This document shows positions 22,751-35,133 of a stretch of 64,000 nt of DNA, in pieces. The stretch comes from Odiellus spinosus (Eukaryota > Arthropoda > Arachnida > Opiliones > Phalangiidae): the NCBI GenBank assembly GCA_963920705.1, contig OY987226.1:30566424-30630423 (forward strand), given 5' to 3'. The first letter of the stretch is position 1. Each line of letters starts with the position of its first letter. The notes under the pieces are model-generated. The model was not told the DNA's origin. It searched no databases and was given only the letters and a program-made list of their open reading frames with translations. The position numbers and the translations under genes are program-made.

Positions 22751-23492
22751 CATTTTTCAATCGATTGAGTTGGTTTTCATTCATGGCTGGTTTCATATAA
22801 TTGAGTTTAACTAAATGTTTTGGAAAAGGAGAATACTTTTTGGGGGAAGAACTAAATTCGATCAAAACCATATTTTGAAGAAAGAGTATACTTATTCGGG
22901 AAGGGGTTAAATTTCAAACTCATTTTTTGGAAACGGAGTGTTATTTTAGGAAGCATAACTAATCGAAATAATTATTTGTTATACTTGCGACCAATTTTAG
23001 ATAGAAGAACAAGGTTCGAACGAGTGCCTATTCCAAATTTCATTAAAAAATATTAAGTCTAAGTATTTTAATGTTCATTTTAAAATTGACCTTTAGTTCA
23101 GCTCTTAACTAGTTCGGTAATCTGGCTAACTTTGTTACGTTATTCTAGGGGATTTGGTTTTTGAAAGGAGCCTACTTTTCAGATATATTTTCGAATACTT
23201 CCAGATATTTTTCAACCTTGGATTATCAGCGAGGTATCAAGTAAGTTTCACGCTTCATTTTAAGACTAATTTCATAATTTTACACCGATCCGTTGACCCA
23301 CAATCTATATTTATGAAAGGCGTAAAAATTTGTGGCGGAGAAATGGAGTCGTGAAAGGGGAAACCAAAGCCTAATTTGAAAAGTAGGCTTAGGTTTGGAG
23401 GATATGTGTATTCAATACTAAAGACTTCATTTTTCCACCTTAACCTTTTCACCGTTTTTATACATAGATTGTCAAACAACGAAAGAATTTAG

Positions 23493-23650
23493 CCTTAAAG
23501 ACCCAAAGGGACTATCTGCGATTTTAAAATCCCCTTTAAAGTCGGCTTCTTTTCTAGCTTAGCAGTCGACGTTGTACATAGCTTTTACAGTCAAAGCTAG
23601 ATCATTTTAAAGGGGTAAATTTCAGAGCAGATAGGGGCTTTAAAGCTTAA
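23493..23650. mobile_element. MITE-like foldback, about 155 bp
   Basis: The left (CTTAAAGACCC.., CTATCTGCGATTTTAAAATC) and right (GATTTTAAAGGGG.., GCAGATAGGGGCTTTAAAG) portions are imperfect inverted repeats of about 45 bp. No coding capacity. Confidence 0.5.
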
Positions 23651-23689
23651 TTGGTACTTCGATTGAGATAGTGAGAGCTATTGAGTTAT

Positions 23690-23760
23690 AAATAAGAGAA
23701 AAACTTTATTTTCAACGAGACGTTTCGAGTCGCGGCTTTTCTTCAGTCGTTCGTTAATGT
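23690..23760 (-). ncRNA. Penelope-type hammerhead ribozyme-like motif
   Basis: Read on the minus strand, CTGAAGA is followed about 13 bases later by CGAAACGTCTCG, with a short stem (GCCGCGACTC) between. The CUGANGA..GAAA pattern next to ..CGTC is the hammerhead core found in the terminal repeats of Penelope-like retroelements. The stems were judged by eye only. Confidence 0.35.
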
Positions 23761-24039
23761 TACTTTGATTTAAAAATAGATCTCGCACCAAATTCAAATT
23801 CCAAAAAGCCCGTGAGCTTGAGCTCAAACGTGTTAAATAATTTATAAGACATTTTTTTCTAGTATAACAATTTCACGCGGCTACAAAATCCGAGCGCTGT
23901 AATTCTAATAACGCGAATAAAAATAAACCTGAGTGACGTCAGACGGCCTTAGACACTCTCTCTCTCTGTAACTACTCATAGGATGACATGATATACCGCG
24001 TTTTTGTATATTAGAAATTTTTAAATAATCTTATACGTG

Positions 24040-24120
24040 GCTATGATTCAGAATGAACGACGAGCCGCTGCTCGAAACGTACGTCTCGCTGTACAACTTG
24101 TAAATAAATATTTTTTAAGT
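24040..24120 (+). repeat. Second Penelope-like terminal motif, plus strand
   Basis: ACGACGAGCCGCTGCTCGAAACGT with CGTCTCG downstream mirrors the motif at 23690-23760 in opposite orientation. The two may be inverted terminal remnants of one dead Penelope-like insertion. No reverse transcriptase sequence is visible between them. Confidence 0.3.
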
Positions 24121-24130
24121 TTTTATTTAA

Positions 24131-24755
24131 ACTCTCTCACGGGTTCATTCCTCGTTAACTACTTTTACATTCGTATTTAGACTACAGTGATAATAATCAG
24201 TTTAGCATGAACTTAATCTAACCTTAGCTCTTTTCATTACAATATTGAATTGCTAATCAAAGAAATTGCCATGGAAGGAGGAACAATAAATTAAAGCTGG
24301 AGAACGTAATCACAATTTCTCAAGAACTAAACATTGCAGATTATATCGCACGGTTTAACCGGTTTAATCTATAGTTGAAATACCCTGATTCATTAAATCT
24401 CAACAACTGACAATTCAACATTAATTAGTATTTTTAAAGGTATACAACGAAGACATTTATGCTTCAACATCCAAGATTTGAACCTATACCTACTCGAATT
24501 CTAAAATTCTTCTTCGGATTATTCAATTTTATGTAAGAAATGGAAATAATGTAATTTTACATTTCATTCTGCCTTTAAATTTATTTATACCAACCCAATC
24601 ATATCCCCGAAATAAAATGTTAACCAATAACATTTTTTCTGGGGTTAAGGGTAAATTTAATGGTAACTCCTGATATATTATTATTGTCAGAATTAAAGGG
24701 CTGAAGAGGACTACTCGAGTAGAAGAACCCAGTCAATGTAATTTTCACTTTACGA
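24131..24755. other. Intergenic, nothing recognised
   Basis: AT-rich sequence with no supportable ORF or repeat structure before the minisatellite begins. Confidence 0.4.
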
Positions 24756-27002
24756 GCTTTTCAAATCACGTTTTTCAAATCACGTTTTTCAATCACGTTT
24801 TTCAAATCACGTTTTTCAAATCACGTTTTTCAAATCACGTTTTTCAAATCACGTTTTTCAAATCACGTTTTTCAAATCACGTTTTTCAAATCACGTATTT
24901 CAAATCACGTTTTTCAAATCACGTTTTTCAAATCACGTTTTTCAAATCACGTTTTTCAAATCACGTTTTTCAAATCACGTTTTTCAAATCACGTTTTTCA
25001 AATCACGTTTTTCAAATCACGTTTTTCAAATCACGTTTTTCAAATCACGTTTTTCAAATCACGTTTTTCAAATCACGTTTTTCAAATCACGTTTTTCAAA
25101 TCACGTTTTTCAAAAATCACGTTTTTCAAAACACGTTTTTCAAATCACGTTTTTCAAATCACGTTTTTCAAATCACGTTTTTCAAATCACGTTTTTCAAA
25201 TCACGTTTTTCAAATCACGTTTTTCAAATCACGTTTTTCAAATCACGTTTTTCAAATCACGTTTTTCAAATCACGTTTTTCAAATCACGTTTTTCAAAAA
25301 TCACGTTTTTCAAAAATCACGTTTTTCAAATCACGTTTTTCAAATCACGTTTTTCAAATCACGTTTTTCAAATCACGTTTTTCAAATCACGTTTTTCAAA
25401 TCACGTTTTTCAAAAATCACGTTTTTCAAATCACGTTTTTCAAATCACGTTTTTCAAATCACGTTTTTCAAATCACGTATTTCAAATCACGTTTTTCAAA
25501 TCACGTTTTTCAAATCACGTTTTTCAAATCACGTTTTTCAAATCACGTTTTTCAATCACGTTTTTCAAATCACGTTTTTCAAATCACGTTTTTCAAATCA
25601 CGTTTTTCAAATCACGTTTTTCAAATCACGTTTTTCAAATCACGTTTTTCAAATCACGTATTTCAAATCACGTTTTTCAAATCACGTTTTTCAAATCACG
25701 TTTTTCAAATCACGTTTTTCAAATCACGTTTTTCAAATCACGTTTTTCAAATCACGTTTTTCAAATCACGTTTTTCAAATCACGTTTTTCAAATCACGTT
25801 TTTCAAATCACGTTTTTCAAATCACGTTTTTCAAATCACGTTTTTCAAATCACGTTTTTCAAATCACGTTTTTCAAATCACGTTTTTCAAATCACGTTTT
25901 TCAAATCACGTTTTTCAAATCACGTTTTTCAAATCACGTTTTTCAAAAATCACGTTTTTCAAAACACGTTTTTCAAATCACGTTTTTCAAATCACGTTTT
26001 TCAAATCACGTTTTTCAAATCACGTTTTTCAAAAATCACGTTTTTCAAATCACGTTTTTCAAATCACGTTTTTCAAATCACGTTTTTCAAATCACGTTTT
26101 TCAAATCACGTTTTTCAAAAATCACGTTTTTCAAATCACGTTTTTCAAATCACGTTTTTCAAATCACGTTTTTCAAATCACGTATTTCAAATCACGTTTT
26201 TCAAATCACGTTTTTCAAATCACGTTTTTCAAATCACGTTTTTCAAATCACGTTTTTCAAATCACGTTTTTCAAATCACGTTTTTCAAGTCACGTTTTTC
26301 AAATCACGTTTTTCAAATCACGTTTTTCAAATCACGTTTTTCAAATCACGTTTTTCAAATCACGTTTTTCAAATCACGTTTTTCAAATCACGTTTTTCAA
26401 ATCACGTTTTTCAAATCACGTTTTTCAAATCACGTTTTTCAATCACGTTTTTCAAATCACGTTTTTCAAATCACGTTTTTCAAATCACGTTTTTCAAATC
26501 ACGTTTTTCAAATCACGTTTTTCAAATCACGTTTTTCAAATCACGTTTTTCAAATCACGTATTTCAAATCACGTTTTTCAAATCACGTTTTTCAAATCAC
26601 GTTTTTCAAATCACGTTTTTCAAATCACGTTTTTCAAATCACGTTTTTCAAATCACGTTTTTCAAATCACGTTTTTCAAATCACGTTTTTCAAATCACGT
26701 TTTTCAAATCACGTTTTTCAAATCACGTTTTTCAAATCACGTTTTTCAAATCACGTTTTTCAAATCACGTTTTTCAAGTCACGTTTTTCAAATCACGTTT
26801 TTCAAATCACGTTTTTCAAATCACGTTTTTCAAATCACGTTTTTCAAATCACGTTTTTCAAATCACGTTTTTCAAATCACGTTTTTCAAATCACGTTTTT
26901 CAAATCACGTTTTTCAAATCACGTTTTTCAAATCACGTTTTTCAAATCACGTTTTTCAAATCACGTTTTTCAAATCACGTTTTTCAAATCACGTTTTTCA
27001 AC
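24756..27002. repeat. 14-bp satellite array, about 160 units
   Basis: The unit TTTTTCAAATCACG is repeated for about 2.25 kb with very little variation. Rare variants (TATTTC, CAAAAATCACG, CAAAACACG, a 13-bp unit, CAAGTCACG) recur in similar order. The CAAAAATCACG and CAAAACACG pair occurs at 25111 and 25944. TATTTC variants occur at 25476 and 26181, and again at 25657 and 26559. This shows growth by block duplication of roughly 0.7-0.9 kb on top of unit-by-unit slippage. Confidence 0.97.
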
Positions 27003-28291
27003 TTGGCTACCTGTGAACGCGTCTTTATATCTAATCTTTATTAATTTATATTGGATACCCGTGTGAAAGCGGCTTTATATCTAATCTTTATTAATTTATC
27101 TTGGATACTCGTGTGAAAGCGGCTTTATATCTAATCGTTATGTATTTATCTTGGATACCCGTGTGAAGGTGGCTTTATATCGAATATTGATTAATTTTTA
27201 ACTTAGATATCCGTGCGAACAGGCATTTATATATTATCTTTGTCATTTTATCTTGGGTACTCGTGCGAACGGGACTTAATATCTATTCTTTATTAAGTCA
27301 TTTTTATTTTGGATACGCGTCTTTATATCTATTCTTTATTAAGTCATTTTATCTTGGATACCCTGCGAACACGCCTTTATATCTAATCTTTATTAATTTT
27401 TACCTTGTATACCCTTGTGAAGGCACCTTTACATCTAATCTTTATCGTCTTATCTTGGATACCCGTGAAAACGCACCTTAATATCTAAAATTTATTAATT
27501 CATTTTATCTTGAACACCCGTGAAAACACGCCTTTATCTAATCAACCTATAAGAAAATTTTGAATATCTTCGAAAATATCTATTATATTAAATTTAAGTT
27601 TCAGCAACATTGGTTTTTAGATTAAGTTAAATCATTTAGTCTGTTTTAATTTTAATTTAAATGAATATTACGTTTCAATTCAGTAAAAGCTATAACCTCA
27701 GAAGGCTAAAATAGACGCGAATCCAAAAGATACTATATAAGGCGTTCGTTTATCGTTATAAACTAACAAGCGAGTAACGGTTGCTGCTCTTCAATGAGCT
27801 GTGGTGGATGTACGTTTACAGCATGGTAGAAGCTAATAACTGTATATGCGAATTCTATTGGAGGGTCAAGCGCCGTGGGTGATGACGTCTTCTTGCGACG
27901 TCACGTACAGACAGATCCTCTCCGCGAACTAAAAGTTCTCTCGGAGAGGTAAGAAGACGAAAATTTTTCCTATTCGATGACGTAACACCCCTGCCGAAAA
28001 ATGAAAGTCGAAAAATTGACAATTGATTGCTTCCTCGAAATCATCAATAAAATGGTGGCTACTATCGTTGAAAAACAGCCAAGATAATGAGCAACGCGAG
28101 CTCATCAGTTGGACAACCATTGTCTAACGGTTGGGTCACTATAAGTTGAGTGAAAATAGCCTGAAAATCGTAAGGAAGAATTGCTTATAAATCACCGGTT
28201 TTTGCCTATTAATGGCCCAAAAATCGACAGGAAGTAACTCAACCGTTGAGTGTAGCTCGGGCTTTGGCAGCTTAGAAATTGCTTGAATGAA

Positions 28292-28412
28292 GCTCAACCA
28301 ATAGTAGCTCGGAATAAGTTAAAAGTTGCTCAACCAATAGTAGCTCGGAATAAGTTAAAAGTTGCTCAACCAATAGTAGCTCGGAATAAGTTAAAAGTTG
28401 CTCAACCAATAG
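28292..28412. repeat. 36-bp tandem repeat, three and a half units
   Basis: Units GCTCAACCAATAGTAGCTCG plus GAATAAGTTAAAAGTT repeat three times exactly, then begin again and decay (AATAGCTGCTTAGG). Confidence 0.9.
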
Positions 28413-29742
28413 CTGCTTAGGAATTGAGAGAAAGTAGGTAGCTCAACATTAGTAGTCTAGATAAATAATAATATATAATAATTTAAATAATTTCAAAACA
28501 AATGAGTTAAAATTACTTTATTTTACTACATTAGAAGTTAAACAATGTTGCACAGTTAATTACATTTGTTACACAGTGGAATCGTCAAGAATAAAATTAA
28601 TATTATGTTTGTTATTTATTCAATGGACGTACTAAAGCCACAGAGGCATTATGTACAAACAGCGAAATTAAAGAGTTACAAGATATAGCAAAAAAATGGT
28701 TAAAACAACGAAAAACACTCACATAGTGGTGATAAATAAATTCAAAAAGTAGTACGACAAAAAATAAAAAATACCTATACAGCGAAATTATAGGCTATAA
28801 GAAAATAGTTCTGTTTCACTCTCATAGTCAACTGAGCCGTTCACACCAAACGCGACATACATGAATAACGATAGTAGAAGGCAGCTTTGGCAAGGAGTAT
28901 GGCCGTTACAATCCCATAGTGACGGCCTGTTTCGTTTTCGTGCCAAGGCCGCAAGGCGAACTCGAGTGAACTTGGAAATTTCGAGGATTATTTGTACGTC
29001 CACTACATTCCTCTCTCTATCCGCGAACACGAGGGGAAAGGCTTAGCACAGTAAATTAAAGATAATGCGTATGGATTAATTAGAGTTACTTTAGCCGAAA
29101 ATGAAAGACGTCAGCGTGTAGCACGTAAAAACCGAATAGGGACAATGATTTAAAATCATATCATTACCACATTGATAGGGGAAATAAACACATCTGAGGT
29201 CCGTTGAAAATTTTCACACGCTTGCAAACATTTTCAGTTCCAACAGTGTCTTTGATTTTAATTGAAGTCGCACTCTCAGTTTTTATTTTCCGCTGGACCA
29301 CCCGGCTTTATAATTTCTTCTCTTTACTTGCCAGAATTGCGAGTAGATGGACTTAAAAATACTCAATTTAAATGCTACAATTATATAGTCGGGAGCGCTT
29401 TTTAAAAATGACCAATATTTCCAATAATAATGTTCCTTTTCCCGTGTAAAAACCCGCGCCCAGCTTCTTACAAAAGGCGTCGAGAAAGAATCACGGAAGG
29501 GTTCAATACATAAAAAAGGGGTATGAAGAAGGCGATCGGAAAATAAGTTGAGGGGGTTTCACTAGAAAAACCAAGGTCCGAAGGTAAGAAGAGAAATAAT
29601 AGCATCGTCAAGAAATAGAAGGGAATTTCACACGTGGTGCGAGCAGCGGGAACTCTTATAGAAGGGGGGAAATGAAGGAATCTCGCCCTTCATTGAATAC
29701 AATCGTCTTTGTTTAGTCGACAGTCTTTCTCTGACCTTGGAG

Positions 29743-30600
29743 TCAACTAGAGTTTTCCTACCAGGCAGTTCTATCTCTATCAAAAAAAGCTTGGTATTTT
29801 TTCTTTTCCGTTGAACTCTCCACCTGTCTCAATGGTCAAAGACAACGTTTTCGTTATTTAAATCCACTTTTGGTTGCTTGATTTTTAGTTGATTTTACAG
29901 CAACTTTTCGACGCTTCACTTTTCTATAAAATCGACAAAACCACTATCGAACCCAGAGTCAATCCGAGTTTTCCTTCCAGGCAGTTCTATCTCTATCCAA
30001 AAAAGCTTAGGTTTTTTTCTTTTCCGTTGAACTCTCCCCCTGTCTCAATGGTCAAAGACAACGTTTTAGTTATTTAGATGTCACTTTTGGTTGCTTGATT
30101 TTTAGATGATTTAATTGCAACTTTTCGACGCTTCACTTTCAATATAATCGACCAAACCACTATCGACTCAAGAGGCCATCCGAGTTTTCCTTCCAGGCAG
30201 TTCTATCGCTATCCAAAAAAGCTTAGGTTTTTTTCTTTTCTGTTGAACTCTCCACCTGTCTCAATGGTCAAAGACAACGTTTTCGTTATTTAAATGCCAC
30301 TTTTGGTTGCTTGATTTTTGGGTGATTTAATTGCAACTTTTCGACGCTTCACTTTCAATAAAATCGACAAAACCACTATAGACTCAAGAGTCAATTAGAG
30401 TTTATCTTTCATGCTGTTACATCTCTATTAAAAAAAGCTTAATTTTTTATCTTTGCCCCTGAATTCTCCGCCTGTCTCAATAGTTAAACGCAATGCTTTG
30501 GTTATTATAGGGACACTCTTGGTTGCCTGATTTTTAGATTATTTAATAGCGACTATTCGACCCTTTATTTTCAAATTAAATCGAAAAAGGTTTTGAAAAT
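29743..30600. repeat. Tandem repeat, four units of about 216 bp
   Basis: Four successive copies (starting near 29743, 29960, 30176 and 30392) share GGCAGTTCTATC, AAAAAAGCTT, CTCTCC(A/C)CCTGTCTCAATGG and CAACTTTTCGACGCTTCACT. The last copy is the most diverged. Confidence 0.85.
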
Positions 30601-30846
30601 TTGGTTGAGCTAGGCAGCCAGATAGTTGCTTCAAAAACAAATGTTTGCACTAAAGTTGTGAAGATGTTGCCTCTTCATTGCATTACATTTTCGTAAGGGC
30701 AGACAGAACTAAAAGTTCACTCGGAGAGGTAAAACGAAAGTTTTTCGATTCGATGACGTATTTCGTCTTCTTGCAGGACGCCGACGCCGACGCCAACGCC
30801 GCAGTGAATATAGTAGCTAGACCCCACTAGGGTTGGGTCTAGCTAA

Positions 30847-33304
30847 AAAGTGGAAACTATAGGAGAAAACCTTCAATTCGCCATTTGGCTCACTCAATGT
30901 ACGCATGCCCGCGCCGAAACGCCTGCTAGTGGCGAAAAAAATCGTTCACTCGGGGAGGCCCGAGCATTACCCTATGTGGGTTTTTTTCCCCTGCCGTTCG
31001 TCGTTCTATATAGAATAAGAAATATCCATCTATATAAGGGGTATCCAATCTATTCGAACATAACAGTTTGGGAATCATCGGAGTAGGATCTAGCCTAGCT
31101 CAGTTTCAAGAAAGCGAATCCGAAAAGTTTTCAAGTATTAGACTCAACCAAGCCACTAAATTTTAAAACCAGCCTCGAGATCTTTTCAGGTTTCTGATAA
31201 GATAGTTACCAATAACGAAACAGCGAAATAAATCAAGTCTAATCAACGGAGTAATTCCAATTTCCAGCGATGAATCCGAAACTTTATAAAGTATCGCGAG
31301 AGTTCCCAAATATAAAACTGTTTATAGAAACCATCTGACTTCTCAGAGCAAGCATACGAGAAGCGGATTCAGAACAGAACCGCGAATTCAGAACAGTACC
31401 GAAGTCATTCTAAATCCGAATACTCAATGTCTCAAGTCAGTCACGTAAACATTTCCAGCGCCAAGCTTACTACGAAATTTATTCCTCGAGATAATGTAAC
31501 GTCTTTAGTTAGTCTTTCTTTAGCCTAATAACTTGATAATAAATACTAACGCTACAAATTAAAATCTATATCTCTAATGGCTCATAACATCGGGTTCATC
31601 CGCTGGCCCTTTCACTATTAGGAGGGAGCGGTGGTAACTTCTCTTTTATCGGCATCTACTTGGGATAGGCTTATATTTTTAAAATACAAGACGGAAGGTT
31701 TCCATAGGTTTAACTTGTTTAATCAAATGATCTTATAATAAAAACTAAAACTAATCATGCACTAAAACTAACAATACAATAAATACACTTTAAAATACAA
31801 TAATACAATCCCTTCCAAAATAATCCCCATATGGTTTTTAACCCTTACAAAATAATAATTAATGAAAAGTAAACTTATTGTTTTCCATGGTGACCTGATT
31901 CCTTGGTGATTGGATGGTTTTGGATCGCGCACAGCTTAATTATTTTCACGTAGTAGAACTGGTTTCTATTTTAACTTTTAAATCGCGATCGCGCCTCGAG
32001 GTTACGCGATGATGACGCAAGGCCTATTTTCGCGTGGCGTGGTTTCTTCTTGGATCCGCAACGTGGTGCGTAGATGAACTTCGGGATGGCGCCGTCGGCC
32101 AAACTCTTTAATAACTTCGGTAAATTAGCGTTTTACTTAAACTTCTTCTTTGGTTTAAGGCAGGTCCCATCTTATAGCTAGGGAGCCTCCGTTGCCGTAG
32201 AACTTCTTTGTCCGCGTGGCTAGTTGCCTACGCTTAGAGCCTCCTCTCCTCCTTCCAAGACCTTGTCGTTTCGCTGTCCAGTTCAATTCTATCTTCAAAA
32301 ACTAACCATCGTGGTCTCTCTTTTCTCGGTCCTTTCTCATTTCCTTTCACGTGGTCATTCGTTGACGTCAATCATTTCTCAACCAATCACTTGGCAGGTC
32401 CGTTGCTCGTTTTTCAGTTCCCATGCCTTCCCGCGTACTCAAATGTTTTTCCACGAGGTCAGGGTTTATTTTTAAAACCAGTTCGATTTCAGGTGGTCAC
32501 ATTATATTTACTAATGCTATACATATATATTTCTTAACCGAACAATAAAAGTAATACACACTAAAATAAAATGCACTATAAATTTCAAAACCAGTATTGG
32601 TAACCTTCGGGTCTTGTTGGGGAAAAACTAGAAATTATTGTTTAGAATTTGTGGTAGAATTTTGCGTGAGGGGAGCTTGAAAATAACGTGGCCACTATAC
32701 TTCCAAACCCCTTTTCCTAGAATTGGGATGCCACCATAGTGGTTGATGGGACCATGCATTTCACGAGCGTCCAGCGCTCGCTTCATGCTGGGTTCCCCTC
32801 AATCGCCAGGTGGGCAACCCAAGTACGATTCCTAATATAATTTTCAAGGGAAAGTCTAACCTATATGATCCCAAAATATCACTACAATAAGGCTTTAGAA
32901 TGCAAATTCTGTCAGGGAGACCTTGCTAGAGTCCCGGCACACGGAAAGCTTCTTCTGTTTTGCTTTGAGGAAGGATGCTCGCTGTTTAAAAAGTGCGTGT
33001 ACATTCAGGAAAAAAAAACACGTATCGTGAGCCTTCTCTGTTCGAAATAACTACACCGCTTGATGAAAGGCTTTTTTGCATATGGTGTGCCCAATTTAAA
33101 CATAGTGTAAAAGCGGTATGCGAGTGTACTTCATACGTGTGATTGCGAAAAGTAATCCCCTGTTAAAAACGTTACTCTTTTCGTGATTACGCTAATTAAA
33201 TGTATTCTGTCACTTTGTATCTGTACAATCGAACAATAAAATCTGAAATATTTTATTTTTATTTATCTTTTTCACATACGTATTAACTCTTTCGGGCTTG
33301 AAAA
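30847..33304. other. Long stretch without recognisable gene
   Basis: About 2.4 kb without a supportable gene. An ORF at 32865-33050 has a CKFC..C----C pattern that could be a zinc-binding scrap, but I cannot place it. Other ORFs (30850-31086, 32224-32475) show no family motif. No LTR, TIR or tRNA structure was seen. Confidence 0.4.
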
Positions 33305-33459
33305 CTTAAAGGCCAAGGATTTCTTCTGCCTACCTCCCTGGAAACGGGCTCACCCTCCAGACTTTCCCTAGCCTCGCTTCCAAAGGGGTAGCCCAGAACG
33401 TGAGCCCACTTCCAGTGAAAACGGCGGTTGGCAGGCAGAAGAAATCCTATGCCTTTAAG
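33305..33459. mobile_element. MITE, about 155 bp
   Basis: CTTAAAGGCC(A)AGGATTTCTTCTGCCTACC at the left is inverted at the right (GGCAGGCAGAAGAAATCCTATGCCTTTAAG) with two mismatches over about 29 bp. It has a GC-rich centre and no coding capacity. Confidence 0.7.
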
Positions 33460-33969
33460 CAAATTTAAGCCAACATAAGCAAACATAACTAAACTTAAAC
33501 AAACTGACTGACCGTTTTGCGTGTTTGCTAATGTTTGTTTTGCAGGTTTTGTCAGAGCTAGGGTTAATCCATTAAAAAAATCTAAATATTTCTATCGAGA
33601 AATTAGAAGTAAAAAAGTAGAAAAATTGATCGGATTTTAATCATGGAAATAGTCCTTGGAACGAGCTAGAATCCGAGGGAATAAGAGAAAAATCTCGATA
33701 ATACATAAACGCAAGTAAAAGTGTGTATAGATCGTATTATACAAAAATCTTGTTTTGCTTCGCGCTTCAAAAAATCGCATTTATAGCCAAGATACTCAAA
33801 GCCGCGAAGGGGCAGAAATTAAAAATTATAGCTGAAAGAAATGGAAAGTCACGACAGTCTCGATTACTTTCCTTTAAATCCAAAACATTTCGCCCTATTC
33901 TCAAAAGTAACGGCCATTTTAAGATAGGGGTCAATTTTGGATTTTTACTAGATTTCTATAAGTCCTTTA

Positions 33970-34395
33970 TTTTCTTTAAAGGGAGCATGCAAACTAATAA
34001 CAAGTGATTTTTAATCGATTCCTTGCCGTATAAATAGGCCTACTCCAGTAGTAATAAGTTTACAAAACAAATATTAAACTAAAAAAAATTAAAAACTTCC
34101 ACAGAAATATTCTTAGCGGGATTCATGGAGAATACCTGTAAGGAACAGCGACCAATGAACAAAGGCCCGTCTTTCGCGCGAGATCGCGCAATATCTCCAC
34201 AAGACTTTCGATTGGTCACTATACCTTACACCTATTCTCCACGAATCCCGCTAAACCTATTTTCCGTGGAAGTTTTTAATTTATTCTAGTTTAATAATTG
34301 TTTTGTAAACTTTTTACTAGTGGATTAGGCCTATATAAGGAATCAATAGAAAAAATCACTTACTATTAGGTTGCATACCTTCTTTAACAAGTGGC
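33970..34395. repeat. Large foldback, arms about 190 bp
   Basis: The arms are reverse complements from about 33970-34165 and 34200-34395 with scattered mismatches. Anchors include GTTTTGTAAAC, GGAAGTTTTTAATT, ATTCTCCA(C/T)GAATCCCGCTA and TAGGCCTA. The short centre is GC-rich (CGCGCGAGATCGCGC). Confidence 0.75.
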
Positions 34396-34860
34396 TTACG
34401 TTAATTTTATTTTTTGAAATAATCTAGGGAATGTCTTCTTTCTAATGGTGCAATATGTTTATGCCAAGATGATAGTAGAGAATCGTTACGGCCATTTTAA
34501 GAGAGGGGTAATTTTTGGATTTTTGCTCGATTTCTATAAGAGGGTCATTTTCTTTAACGAGTGGCTCATGTCAATTTTATTATTTTATATTAATTTAGGG
34601 AATGTCATCTTTCTAATGGTGCTATCGGTTTATGTCTAGATAATAGCAGAGAAAAGTTACGGCAATTTTATGATAGGGGTCATTTTTGGGTTTTTGCTCG
34701 ATTTCTATAAATGGTTTATCTTTAACGAGTAGCTCATGTCAAGTTTACTATTTTAAATTATTCTAGGAATTGCCATCTTTCTAATGGTGCTATCGGTTTT
34801 TGCTTAGGTAATAGTAGAGAAAAGTTACGGCCATTTTGAGATAGGGGTTACTTTTGTCCC
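34384..34860. repeat. Tandem repeat, about 170-bp units
   Basis: Three units each contain GTGGCT(T/C)A or GTAGCTCA, a CTTTCTAATGGTGC block, AGTTACGGCCATTTTAAGA-like sequence and GATTTTTGCTCGATTTCTAT-like sequence. A further partial unit lies upstream at about 33900-33985, so the foldback at 33970-34395 is embedded in or derived from this array. Confidence 0.75.
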
Positions 34861-35133
34861 CAGGACTCTTATTTTTAGAGTCCAATCGGGGATTCAAAGG
34901 TTGTAAAACGGTTTATTACATAAACGTTTCTGGAGAGCTTTCGGATATACAAGCTAGGAATTTAGGTACAAGTCCCTTATCAATTCACTTCTAAACTAAA
35001 TAAGATGGTTAAGCCCGGAGGATAGCCACAACACTAATGTTAGTTCAACCTAAACCTACCCTTACCAAAATGTGAAACATTTTCATTTTCCAAGCGAAAC
35101 CTTTCCATTTTTCAAGCGAAACTTTTCCATTTT

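Larger units (their letters stand above)
27989..30701. other. Foreign block inside copy B, tandem repeats
   Basis: This block is absent from copies A and C. It begins CCCCTGCCGAAAAATG and ends CATTTTCGTAAGGGCAG, which are weakly inverted (CTGCC..GAAAA(A)TG), suggesting a separate insertion. A short coding-like tail near 29060-29151 reads AENERRQRVARKNRIGTMI then stop; I do not recognise it. Minus-strand ORFs at 27929 and 28788 have no recognisable domain. Confidence 0.45.
24756..30846 (+). mobile_element. Helentron/DINE-like element, copy B, expanded and interrupted
   Basis: From about 27000 to 27988 this copy matches copy A (19667 onward) almost base for base. From about 30702 to the terminal hairpin (..GGGTCTAGCTA at 30845) it matches the 3' end of copy A. 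Its 5' tip is missing: flanking DNA passes straight into a 2.2-kb minisatellite. A 2.7-kb foreign block (27989-30701) separates the two matching parts and removes one of the paired CCTCTCC hairpins. Confidence 0.65.

Noticed and set aside
24756..27002. Possible CRISPR-like array because of regular short repeats
   Set aside because: The 14-bp units are contiguous with no spacers, in eukaryotic repeat DNA; it is a satellite.
32865..33050. Small Cys-rich ORF as a zinc-finger gene
   Set aside because: Only scattered cysteines, no recognisable domain, and no transcript signals.
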